64,000 nucleotides of DNA from assembly GCA_934317845.1 (NCBI GenBank), contig CAKRES010000005.1, forward strand, positions 1-64,000, written 5' to 3'. The position numbers and the translations under genes are program-made. This document shows, piece by piece, positions 45,317-52,974 of this stretch. The DNA is from an uncultured Lachnospiraceae bacterium. Lineage in GTDB: Bacteria; Bacillota; Clostridia; Lachnospirales; Lachnospiraceae. The stretch's first letter is position 1, and the number at the start of each line of letters is the position of its first letter. The notes below the pieces were generated by a model. It searched no databases. It was not told where the DNA came from and worked only from the letters and a program-made list of their open reading frames with translations.

Positions 45317-46030
45317 TTAATTAGCTACTTTTACCATGCTGTGACGAAGCACTTCATCTTTGTACATATAGCCTTTTTGAAGCTCCTCTACTACAACATT
45401 CTCATCATACGAATCATCATCAATGTGCATTACTGCATTATGAAGATCCGGATTAAATTCTTTGCCCTCTGCATCCATCGGTGCAACCTTTACAGATTCC
45501 AGATATCCCATCATCTGGCGGTAGATCTTATCCACGCCCTGTACAAACGGATCATCCTTTTGTTCCTCTGTAACGGTAAGCTGTGCACGTTCAAAATTGT
45601 CCACGATCGGAAGTAATTTTTCTAATACTTCTTTTGCTCCCACATCATACATACGGGAGCTTTCTTTTTCGGTTCGTTTGCGCATATTCTCAAACTCTGC
45701 CATCAACCGCTGGTACTTATCCTGTGCCTGCTCATTTGCCTCTTTTGCAGCTGCATATTTTTTCTTTAATTCATCAATGATCTCACCCTGAGCCTTTAAT
45801 TCCATCTCCAGACCTTTGATCGTCTTGCGAGGTTTCTTTGATGAATTCTTGTTGGAAGACTTCTCTTTGCTATCCAGATCATCTGTCTTCTCTTTTTCCT
45901 CTTTTTTCGTTTCTTCGCTTTCCTTTTTCTCGTCAGAGTCCTCAATTGTTACTTCAATCTCACTGGACTCCTTTGTTTCTTCTTTATTTACATCGTTTTC
46001 TTTCATTTCTTCATTTCTGTCCTGTGCCAC
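45317..46030 (-). CDS. grpE: Nucleotide exchange factor GrpE
   Basis: 237 residues. The first 85 are a highly charged Glu/Lys/Ser tail, then a long coiled coil (IIDELKKKYAAAKEANEQAQDKYQRLMAEFENMRKRTEKE) and the beta domain that contacts DnaK (NPDLHNAVM, VVEELQKGYMYKDEVLRHSMVKV). It releases ADP from DnaK. The start is GTG, with AAGGTGGG six bases upstream and an in-frame stop directly before it; an ATG eight codons on is the alternative. Confidence 0.95.
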   Translation of the reverse strand: MAQDRNEEMKENDVNKEETKESSEIEVTIEDSDEKKESEETKKEEKEKTDDLDSKEKSSNKNSSKKPRKTIKGLEMELKAQGEIIDELKKKYAAAKEANEQAQDKYQRLMAEFENMRKRTEKESSRMYDVGAKEVLEKLLPIVDNFERAQLTVTEEQKDDPFVQGVDKIYRQMMGYLESVKVAPMDAEGKEFNPDLHNAVMHIDDDSYDENVVVEELQKGYMYKDEVLRHSMVKVAN

Positions 46031-46046
46031 TTAATTCCCACCTTTC

Positions 46047-47099
46047 CTATGTTTTGTTTTTGAAAATGGTATCCAACTCATCCGTTAGATTTTTGAGTGT
46101 TGTTACTACTTTATCATAATCCATACGTTTCGGACCGATAATACCTATCTTACCACGAACACCTTCTTCCAATTCATAGGTGGCCGTTACCAGACTACAG
46201 TCATTCATCGTCTGAATCGGCTGTTCATCTCCGATATATACCTGAATACCGTACTGGTTATCTCCATCTGAGGTACTTTCAATCAAATGGTTCAGTGCTT
46301 TCTTTTCCTCAAACACCTCTAAGATCTCACCTGCTTTGGAAGCATCTCCAAGCTCCGGATATTTTAAAATGTTGTTAGCACCACTGGTATATACTTCCAA
46401 TTCTTCCGCTGAACGAACCGCATCCATCACACCTTCAAAGATGTGTTCCAATATGTCTGCATGAATTCCCGCCTGCTGCTTCATCGTCTGAATGAGTTCT
46501 AAATTGATCTCCTGCAAACTCAGTCCGGTCAAAAACGTATTCAGTAATACATTAAACTTAAGAAGCTCATCATTTGCAAGTGGTTCCTCTACCTCGATCA
46601 TCTTGTTTTTGATAACATTTCCTTCAACCACGATGACCGCCAATAATTGACGTTCATCCACCTGGGAAAGCTGGATGAATTTCACCTTGGTATTCTTGTA
46701 ATTCGGGGCAGTTACCATTGTTGCATAATTGGTATTGCTTGCTAATACTTTCGCAACCTGCTGCAACAAATGCTCCAAACGATCCACCTTTGCAAGCAAA
46801 GCATCATGTTCTGCGACTTCGCTTTCTTCCTTCTGTTCCCGTTCCAACGCTTTCTCCGCCATCATCTGATCGACATATAAACGATACCCGGCATCAGATG
46901 GAATCCGTCCGGCAGAGGTATGCGGCTGGATGATATATCCTAATTCCTCTAGATCTGCCATCTCGTTTCGAATGGTTGCCGAAGATAGATTTAATCCCGG
47001 CAGCTTGGAAATTGTTCTGGAACCAACCGGTTCTCCCGTTTCCAAATAGGTTTTGATGATTGCCTGCAATATCTTAAGCTTTCGCTCATCTAACTCCAT
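46047..47099 (-). CDS. hrcA: Heat-inducible transcription repressor HrcA
   Basis: 350 residues. The N-terminal winged helix (ILQAIIKTYLETGEPVGSRTISK, LSSATIRNEMADLEELGYI) binds CIRCE, and a GAF-like domain with an inserted segment follows. It represses its own operon and is kept active by GroEL in other Firmicutes. First gene of the operon, directly behind a CIRCE element. AGGATGG precedes the ATG. Confidence 0.97.
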   Translation of the reverse strand: MELDERKLKILQAIIKTYLETGEPVGSRTISKLPGLNLSSATIRNEMADLEELGYIIQPHTSAGRIPSDAGYRLYVDQMMAEKALEREQKEESEVAEHDALLAKVDRLEHLLQQVAKVLASNTNYATMVTAPNYKNTKVKFIQLSQVDERQLLAVIVVEGNVIKNKMIEVEEPLANDELLKFNVLLNTFLTGLSLQEINLELIQTMKQQAGIHADILEHIFEGVMDAVRSAEELEVYTSGANNILKYPELGDASKAGEILEVFEEKKALNHLIESTSDGDNQYGIQVYIGDEQPIQTMNDCSLVTATYELEEGVRGKIGIIGPKRMDYDKVVTTLKNLTDELDTIFKNKT

Positions 47100-47141
47100 T
47101 TAACCATCCTTTCTGACATCTTTTGTCTTTTTTTGAAGTTA

Positions 47142-47168
47142 TTAGCACTCGCTTCTTTTGAGTGCTAA
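47142..47168 (-). promoter_or_regulatory. CIRCE operator
   Basis: The perfect consensus TTAGCACTC, nine bases, GAGTGCTAA lies between the hrcA promoter and the hrcA start. It is the HrcA binding site, so the whole hrcA-grpE-dnaK-dnaJ operon is under HrcA control. Confidence 0.97.
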
Positions 47169-47183
47169 CATCTTTCTAAAAAG

Positions 47184-47212
47184 AGATTACCACCCTACAT
47201 GTTTTTTGTCAA
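47184..47212 (-). promoter_or_regulatory. Vegetative promoter of the hrcA operon
   Basis: On the minus strand TTGACA (47207-47212) and TAATCT (47184-47189) with a 17-base spacer, directly upstream of CIRCE. Confidence 0.8.
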
Positions 47213-47244
47213 CGTTTTTTTATTTTTTTCTTATATATAGTGAC

Positions 47245-47396
47245 GCCCCCTGTGGTTGCTTTCTTTTTGTGCAGGCACGCTTTCGCTGCTTGTCGCTCGC
47301 AACGGTACTTCGTCCGCAGCTGCGCTCTCGCTTGCTGCATACGAGTGCCGGCGGCTCCAAAGCACCTGCACAATTAAGAAAGCAACCACAGGGGGC
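47245..47396. repeat. 152-bp MITE-like inverted-repeat element
   Basis: Terminal arms of 21 bases (47245-47265 and 47376-47396) are perfect complements. A further 9-bp pairing, TTGTGCAGG (47267-47275) with CCTGCACAA (47365-47373), continues the stem. The core is GC-rich and unlike the AT-rich flanks. The short frames inside on both strands do not look like proteins. No target-site duplication is obvious. It lies in a 515-base gene-free stretch between hrcA and argD. Confidence 0.75.
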
Positions 47397-47579
47397 TGTT
47401 CTCTTAAAAATATTGAGAATCAAGGTTTTTCGTATTCTGTAAGAAGAAATGCTTCTCTTATCTATAAATAAATGTAGTAATTAAATTTTTTGCGAATTAA
47501 TGTATAAAAATGTTTTCTTATAAACCAGATGTTATCACAAACTCTAAGATTTTCTTATCTGTATATGTAGCAATGAAAT

Positions 47580-47656
47580 AGTTCCCTATCATCAGATTGT
47601 TTTGAAGTGACCTGTGATCTGACGATCAAAGGTTGATACTCTGATAATAGGGAACT
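47580..47656. repeat. 77-bp imperfect palindrome downstream of argD
   Basis: Arms 47580-47596 and 47640-47656 pair at 16 of 17 positions (AGTTCCCTAT... with ...ATAGGGAACT). The 43-base loop contains a second hairpin, TGATC/GATCA. On the minus strand it lies 24 bases after the argD stop and has no strong T run, so it is either a terminator variant, a structured RNA or another repeat element. Confidence 0.6.
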
Positions 47657-47683
47657 TATCTTTAAAATAATAATATAATGTGT

Positions 47684-48895
47684 TTATAATGCTGCTTTTA
47701 CGGATCCTTCTAAGATCGCATATGCTTTGTCACATTCTTCCTTGCTGACGATCAACGGTGGCACCATACGGATGATGCTGCCGCTGACTGCAGTGATCAG
47801 CATATGACGATCAAAACATTCGTGTTTTACTTCCATAGCGATCGGTTTCTCAAATTCTACTCCCATCAATAGTCCACGGCCTCTGACTTCTTTGACTCCC
47901 GGAAGATTTTTACATAATCCCATAAAGTAATCGCCCATTTTTTTGGCATTGGCCGGCAGGTCGCGCTCAATGATCTCTTTGATCTCTGCGATAGCGGCTG
48001 CACAACAGACCGGATTTCCTCCAAAGGTGGATCCGTGGCTTCCCGGTGTAAATGCCTGATTTGCTCTTTCGTTGGCACACACTGCTCCGATCGGGAGTCC
48101 GCCGCCCATTGCTTTTGCCATGGATAATACGTCCGGTGTTACTCCATATGACATATATCCCATCAATGATCCTAAACGTCCCCATCCGGTCTGCACTTCA
48201 TCAAAGAGCAGCAGCATGTCACGCTCATCACAAAGTTTCCGCAGTCCCTTTAAGAACTCTTCTGTTGCAGGATAGACACCGCCTTCTCCCTGCACCGGCT
48301 CTACCATGATCGCCACAGTATCTTTGGTACAGGCTTTTTCAAAGGACGCAAGATCATTAAAGTCTGCATAAGTAAATCCCGGCAACATCGGTTTTAAATT
48401 CATCTGGCAGGCATTGTCCGGCTGTCCGGTCGCACTCATGGCACCATAGCTTCGTCCATGGAAGCTCTGCTTTGCTGTTACAATATGATAATGCTCCGGT
48501 CCGTATTTTTCGATTCCCCATTTTCTTGCCATCTTGATCATAGCTTCATTTGCCTCGGTTCCGGAGTTCTGGAAGAAGATCTTATCCATACCAATGTTGG
48601 TACAGATCAGTTTGGCAAGCACAACCATCGGAATACTATACGGATAGTTGGACACATGAAGGGTATCCTTTGCCTGTGAAATGATCGCTTCTACCACTTT
48701 TTCATTACAGTTTCCGGCAGAGTTGACCGCAATTCCGGCATAAAAGTCTAAATATGGTTCTTCCTTTTCATTGTATATGTACATTCCCTTTGATGTCTCC
48801 GCTATCAGATCAAAGCGGGTGGCCAGCTCCATCATATAAGTATTGGCATCGTTGATCAACTGCTCTTTTGTAAGCCCGGTATCTTTCAATTTCAT
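47684..48895 (-). CDS. argD: Acetylornithine aminotransferase
   Basis: 403 residues, class III PLP aminotransferase. FQNSGTEANEAMIKMARK, LLLFDEVQTGWGRLG and the PLP lysine in LSMAKAMGGGLPIGAV are clear. It converts N-acetylglutamate semialdehyde to N-acetylornithine in arginine synthesis. It is divergent from argH, which supports ArgD over related aminotransferases; a role in lysine or GABA metabolism is the alternative. GGAGG precedes the ATG. Confidence 0.88.
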   Translation of the reverse strand: MKLKDTGLTKEQLINDANTYMMELATRFDLIAETSKGMYIYNEKEEPYLDFYAGIAVNSAGNCNEKVVEAIISQAKDTLHVSNYPYSIPMVVLAKLICTNIGMDKIFFQNSGTEANEAMIKMARKWGIEKYGPEHYHIVTAKQSFHGRSYGAMSATGQPDNACQMNLKPMLPGFTYADFNDLASFEKACTKDTVAIMVEPVQGEGGVYPATEEFLKGLRKLCDERDMLLLFDEVQTGWGRLGSLMGYMSYGVTPDVLSMAKAMGGGLPIGAVCANERANQAFTPGSHGSTFGGNPVCCAAAIAEIKEIIERDLPANAKKMGDYFMGLCKNLPGVKEVRGRGLLMGVEFEKPIAMEVKHECFDRHMLITAVSGSIIRMVPPLIVSKEECDKAYAILEGSVKAAL

Positions 48896-48958
48896 CGCAT
48901 GTTCCTCCTTTTATCTCCTGCACCTTAACGGTGTATCTTTTTCGTTTTTGATTCTTCC

Positions 48959-48987
48959 ATCGTAGCACTATTGATTCTTCTTGTCAA
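48959..48987 (-). promoter_or_regulatory. Putative argD promoter
   Basis: On the minus strand a perfect TTGACA (48982-48987) and TACGAT (48959-48964) with 17 bases between. AT-rich ARG-box-like sequence begins directly upstream of the -35. Confidence 0.6.
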
Positions 48988-49026
48988 TGTATAAATATTC
49001 GCATATTTTTATATTTATTCATATTG
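48986..49026. promoter_or_regulatory. Putative ArgR (ARG box) region between argD and argH
   Basis: Two AT-rich half-sites close to the ARG-box pattern are arranged in tandem: TGTATAAATATTCGCATA and ATATTTATTCATA (ATGAATAAATAT on the minus strand). Their place between two divergent arginine genes suggests ArgR binding. No ArgR gene is in the window. Confidence 0.45.
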
Positions 49027-49064
49027 TTTTCGATCACATTTCCTTAAAAAGTCATATTTATCCG

Positions 49065-49094
49065 TTGTCAATTGTTTTCTCCTTGTTGTATAAT
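49065..49094 (+). promoter_or_regulatory. Putative argH promoter
   Basis: TTGTCA (49065-49070) and a perfect TATAAT (49089-49094) with an 18-base spacer, about 50 bases before the argH start. Confidence 0.65.
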
Positions 49095-49148
49095 ACTGTT
49101 ATCTGGGCAAGACCCACAAGTATTACATTTTAGAAAAGAGGTACCAAT

Positions 49149-50531
49149 ATGGCACAATTATGGGGTGGTCGTTTCACAAAAGAAACCGATCAACTGGTTT
49201 ATAATTTTAATGCATCGATCTCCTTTGATCAGAAATTTTTTGATCAGGATATCCGGGGAAGCAAAGCGCATGTCACAATGCTTGCTGCAACAGGTATTTT
49301 GACGGAGGAAGAAAAAGAAACCATATTAAAAGGATTAGACAGCATTGTTGCTGATGTAAAGGCAGGAAAGCTGGCGATCACATCCGAATACGAAGACATC
49401 CACAGCTTTGTGGAAGCAAACTTGATCGACCGGGTAGGAGAAGCCGGAAAGAAGCTTCACACCGGACGAAGCAGAAATGATCAGGTTGCATTAGATATGC
49501 GCCTTTACTGCCGGGATGAGCTGGTTGAAACAAAAGCACTGTTAAAAACACTGCTGGAAACCATTCACGGATTAATGAAGGAACACGTTCATACCTTTAT
49601 GCCGGGATTTACTCATTTACAGAAGGCACAGCCTGTAACACTTGCACATCATCTGGGAGCTTATATGGAAATGTTCAAGCGGGATTACAGCCGTCTTAGC
49701 GATATTTTAAATCGTATGAATATCTGTCCCCTCGGCTCCGGTGCATTAGCCGGTACCACGTATCCTCTGGATCGCGAGATGACAGCAAAACTGTTGGACT
49801 TTGATGGTCCGTGCTTAAATAGTATGGATGGTGTTTCCGACCGGGATTACGTCATTGAGATGCTCAGTGCCTTTGCCACGATCATGATGCATTTGAGTCG
49901 TTTTTCCGAGGAGATCATTATCTGGAATTCCAATGAATACCAGTTTGTAGAACTGGACGATGCCTACAGCACCGGAAGCTCCATCATGCCACAGAAAAAG
50001 AATCCGGATATCGCCGAGCTCGTGCGTGGAAAGACCGGACGTGTCTATGGCGCATTGACTTCTCTTCTCACAACGATGAAAGGAATTCCACTTGCATACA
50101 ACAAAGATATGCAGGAAGATAAAGAGCTTACCTTTGATGCCATTGATACGGTAAAGGGCTGTCTGTTACTGTTTGGCGGTATGATCAAAACAATGCGTGT
50201 CAATAAAACCGCCATGGAAAGCAGTGCCAAAAACGGATTCACCAATGCAACAGATGCTGCAGATTATCTGGTAAATCATGGAGTTGCCTTCCGTGATGCC
50301 CACGGTATCGTAGGACAGTTAGTCCTTGCCTGTATTAAGAAAAACATCGCCTTAGATGATCTTCCTCTGGAGGATTACAAAGCGATCAGCCCGGCATTTG
50401 AAGAAGATATTTATGATGCGATCAGTTTAAAAACCTGTGTAAATAAACGTAATACGATCGGTGCACCGGGACCTGATGCTATGGAAAAAGTAATTGCTGT
50501 CAATGAATCCTGGCTGGCACAGTTAGACTAA
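49149..50531 (+). CDS. argH: Argininosuccinate lyase
   Basis: 460 residues, fumarase/aspartase superfamily. The signature GSSIMPQKKNPD (about 279-290) and HTGRSRNDQVALDMRL near residue 105 are diagnostic. It splits argininosuccinate into arginine and fumarate, the last step of arginine synthesis. AGAGG lies about eight bases before the ATG. argG is not in the window, so argH is separated from its usual partner. Confidence 0.97.
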   Translation: MAQLWGGRFTKETDQLVYNFNASISFDQKFFDQDIRGSKAHVTMLAATGILTEEEKETILKGLDSIVADVKAGKLAITSEYEDIHSFVEANLIDRVGEAGKKLHTGRSRNDQVALDMRLYCRDELVETKALLKTLLETIHGLMKEHVHTFMPGFTHLQKAQPVTLAHHLGAYMEMFKRDYSRLSDILNRMNICPLGSGALAGTTYPLDREMTAKLLDFDGPCLNSMDGVSDRDYVIEMLSAFATIMMHLSRFSEEIIIWNSNEYQFVELDDAYSTGSSIMPQKKNPDIAELVRGKTGRVYGALTSLLTTMKGIPLAYNKDMQEDKELTFDAIDTVKGCLLLFGGMIKTMRVNKTAMESSAKNGFTNATDAADYLVNHGVAFRDAHGIVGQLVLACIKKNIALDDLPLEDYKAISPAFEEDIYDAISLKTCVNKRNTIGAPGPDAMEKVIAVNESWLAQLD

Positions 50532-50554
50532 TATATAGAATAGGAAGTGAACGT

Positions 50555-50818
50555 ATGAATAATACAAAGAAACGGCAGGTTGAAATTGCCAAGAATATGT
50601 TAGAGGTAGAAATTCCTTTTGAGGATGTCGCAATGATCAGTGGTCTTTCCATAGAAGAGATTGAAACACTTTCCAAATCGGTAGTAATCCGAGTGAGAGA
50701 CTCCCAGGATGTGCTTGATTTTGATCTTAAGGATACCCTTTATCATTATAATAAGGAGCAGGCTCCTGAGGTAGATGAAACCGGAAAAGCATATGAGGCA
50801 GATTCTGAGGAAGAATAA
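50555..50818 (+). CDS. Small Rpn-tail-like protein
   Basis: 87 residues. The segment VEIAKNMLEVEIPFEDVAMISGLSIEEIETL strongly resembles the helix-turn-helix-like C-terminus of Rpn/YhgA-type nuclease-transposases (IAKxMLxxGxxxEDIAxxTGLSxEEI). The N-terminal nuclease domain is absent and no remnant of it lies upstream, where argH ends 23 bases away. The C-terminus is acidic. AGGAAGTGAACGT precedes the ATG, so it is probably translated with argH. It may be a leftover tail or a small independent regulator; I cannot assign a function. Confidence 0.6.
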   Translation: MNNTKKRQVEIAKNMLEVEIPFEDVAMISGLSIEEIETLSKSVVIRVRDSQDVLDFDLKDTLYHYNKEQAPEVDETGKAYEADSEEE

Positions 50819-50840
50819 AAAGAGCAATAAAGAAAAACAC

Positions 50841-50873
50841 AAGGGACTGTGCTTGTTTGCACAGTCCCTTTTA
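50841..50873 (+). terminator. Terminator after argH and the small gene
   Basis: Perfect 12-bp stem AAGGGACTGTGC/GCACAGTCCCTT with a six-base loop and a short T run. It also overlaps the stop codon of the convergent membrane gene. Confidence 0.88.
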
Positions 50874-51536
50874 ATAGTCAATATATTTTTTGTTTGCCAC
50901 CGCCCCAATCACGATACTTACGACTCCAAGCAACAGTTCATAACGTATGGAAAAAAGGAAGATCTTTGCAGTAATCTGCTGATGACTTTGATAGAGCAAA
51001 AAAAGGTCCGTCCCCAGAGGTCCATTTATCATCACACCATAAAAAAGGAATATTGCCAGCACCACCAAAACAGGCTGATGTGTCACATATAAAACTGAAT
51101 AACAAAAGCTCAAAAGGCTGCCTGCCAGTATCACATACTGTAATAAGAAGAAACCCGTTTGTGCAATGTAGCTTTGATAAAACAAAAGCGTGGAAAGTAC
51201 CAGCCCCATCAAAAGCAGTGCAAAAATGGAAAAAAGCTCCTTTTCACTCCTACGATCCGTCAGATAGAATATCTCCCGTCCTTTTCCCTGTATCTTTTCA
51301 TAAAAGCAACCAAAAAACAGCAATGCCACGCAAAACAGAAGAATAATATTTAAGTATTGCTGTGCCACCAATACATACTGCGCAGCTTCCTGCCTTTTCA
51401 TATGCCAGCGGATCAAGAGTGGTGCTATAACAGTAAGCAGCACCAGCGAAATGATCCCACTGTATTTTATTTTTCTTGCTATGTTTTTCATAATACCCCG
51501 TATTCTTATATTGGCTCTAATAGGAATCATATCCAT
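50871..51536 (-). CDS. Membrane protein of the ABC transporter operon
   Basis: 221 residues with about six hydrophobic helices (for example ISLVLLTVIAPLLI, LFSIFALLLMGLVLSTLLF, VLVVLAIFLFYGVMI). No family is recognised; the pattern suits a small ABC-2-type permease subunit. Its start overlaps the preceding gene by about 20 bases, with a weak ribosome binding site, so translation is probably coupled. It is the last gene of the five-gene unit. Confidence 0.6.
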   Translation of the reverse strand: MDMIPIRANIRIRGIMKNIARKIKYSGIISLVLLTVIAPLLIRWHMKRQEAAQYVLVAQQYLNIILLFCVALLFFGCFYEKIQGKGREIFYLTDRRSEKELFSIFALLLMGLVLSTLLFYQSYIAQTGFFLLQYVILAGSLLSFCYSVLYVTHQPVLVVLAIFLFYGVMINGPLGTDLFLLYQSHQQITAKIFLFSIRYELLLGVVSIVIGAVANKKYIDY

Positions 51537-52149
51537 TGATCATTTTTCTTCTGCCACAGCTTCCGAAAAGAGTGATCAAAAGCAATGCAAGTATCTGGAT
51601 CAGATAGGTTTCATCCTCATAATTCCATGTAAATAGATCTAAAAATTTTCTACCGCTTTCATGCAGCAGATAAAAAAGCAAATAGATTCCAGTCAAAAGT
51701 ACCAATGCTATATTTACATGTTTAATAGTATAGAGAATGAGCACACATATCTGTGACACTGCAAGACTAAGAAGTAAATATCGGAAATAGGGAATCCACC
51801 CTTCCCCTACATTTTTATAATATACCAGCACATATTCTATTGTGAGAAGTGTCCCGTAATAAATATCATTTCTTAGAAGCTGCTGTGTGAGATCATTTCT
51901 TTGCAAATATAAAATCTCACACCCATCCTGCATCAGATAGGGAAGACAGCTTACAACACTGATCACACCTATCCCGATTGGAAGTAACAAAAGCATCCGC
52001 TCATCCATAAAATACTTGGAAGAAGTGTTTGGGAAAACCAGATCATGATAATTCCACAGATTCAACAAAACAAACAACAGCATGGGCGGAAGAAACACCG
52101 TACCCCGGAGCCGACACCATGTTTCATTCACCAGCCTTTTAATATACAT
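51517..52149 (-). CDS. Membrane protein of the ABC transporter operon
   Basis: 210 residues with about five to six hydrophobic segments (VFLPPMLLFVLLNLW, LLLLPIGIGVISVVSCL, YLLLSLAVSQICVLIL, ALVLLTGIYLLFYLL). No recognised family. The ATG overlaps the end of the ABC ATPase by 22 bases in another frame, so the two are translationally coupled. With the following gene it may form a second permease, or an accessory pair. Confidence 0.6.
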   Translation of the reverse strand: MYIKRLVNETWCRLRGTVFLPPMLLFVLLNLWNYHDLVFPNTSSKYFMDERMLLLLPIGIGVISVVSCLPYLMQDGCEILYLQRNDLTQQLLRNDIYYGTLLTIEYVLVYYKNVGEGWIPYFRYLLLSLAVSQICVLILYTIKHVNIALVLLTGIYLLFYLLHESGRKFLDLFTWNYEDETYLIQILALLLITLFGSCGRRKMINGYDSY

Positions 52150-52961
52150 AAATATCCATCCTCTAATGTAGGGGAAAGCTCCTTTTCTGTCCCCGAATCA
52201 GGAAGCAGTATGCGAATCTTTTCGCATCCTTCTTTTTCATATTCCTTTACAAGGATTCCTTGTATTTCTCCAGCTTCATAGGCTCTTTTATCCATTTCAA
52301 AAACCTTTCCAGCGGCACAGGAAATAACCTCCTCGCAACTGCCTTTTTTCTTTATCTGACCATCCTGCATAATCTCCACATAATCTCCGATATAATCAAT
52401 ATCATCCACGATGTGTGTGGAAACAAGGATCATCTGCCCACTCCGCTTCCGTTCTTTTATAAAGTTTTTAATCCGGAGCCGTTCTTCTGGATCCAATCCT
52501 GCCGTCGGCTCATCAAGTAATATAACATCCGGGTCTCCCAAAAATGCCTGCATGATTCCCACACGTCGTATCATGCCACCGGAAAGCTTTGCTCCTTTGC
52601 AGTCTGCCTGTTTGGTTAAATGCAAACACTCCAGCAGCTCCTCTGATTCCTTTTCAATCACAGCTAAAGGAAGCTTCTTCATTGTACCAAGATAATGCAT
52701 CAACTGGCGCACTGTCATGTTCGGAAATAAACCGAATTTTTGCGGCAGATATCCAATCTGTTTTCCATTCAATTCTTGCCCGTTTAACCGCACTGCTCCC
52801 TTAGACTTTGGATATAATCCGGCAATCGAGCGAAGAAATGTTGTTTTTCCTGCTCCGTTTGGTCCAAGCAATCCATGAATCCCCTCTTCCATGTCCATCG
52901 TAATATCGGAAATAACTGTTTTCTTCCCAAAACGCATCGTGATATGTTCTACACTCAGCAT
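52128..52961 (-). CDS. ABC transporter ATP-binding protein
   Basis: 277 residues, an ABC-2-type exporter ATPase. Walker A GPNGAGKTT (34-42), Q-loop GYLPQKFGLFPNMTV, signature LSGGMIRRVGI, Walker B VILLDEPTAGLDP and H-loop STHIVDDI are intact, so it should be active. After residue 210 it has a 65-residue C-terminal domain of the BcrA/CcmA style. The substrate is not evident; multidrug, peptide or immunity functions are all possible. AGGAGG precedes the ATG. Confidence 0.92.
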   Translation of the reverse strand: MLSVEHITMRFGKKTVISDITMDMEEGIHGLLGPNGAGKTTFLRSIAGLYPKSKGAVRLNGQELNGKQIGYLPQKFGLFPNMTVRQLMHYLGTMKKLPLAVIEKESEELLECLHLTKQADCKGAKLSGGMIRRVGIMQAFLGDPDVILLDEPTAGLDPEERLRIKNFIKERKRSGQMILVSTHIVDDIDYIGDYVEIMQDGQIKKKGSCEEVISCAAGKVFEMDKRAYEAGEIQGILVKEYEKEGCEKIRILLPDSGTEKELSPTLEDGYLCILKGW

Positions 52962-52974
52962 ACTAACCCTCCTG

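Noticed and set aside
47158..47442. Short frames across the 152-bp inverted repeat on both strands
   Set aside because: They owe their length to the GC-rich palindrome, lack ribosome binding sites and resemble no protein.
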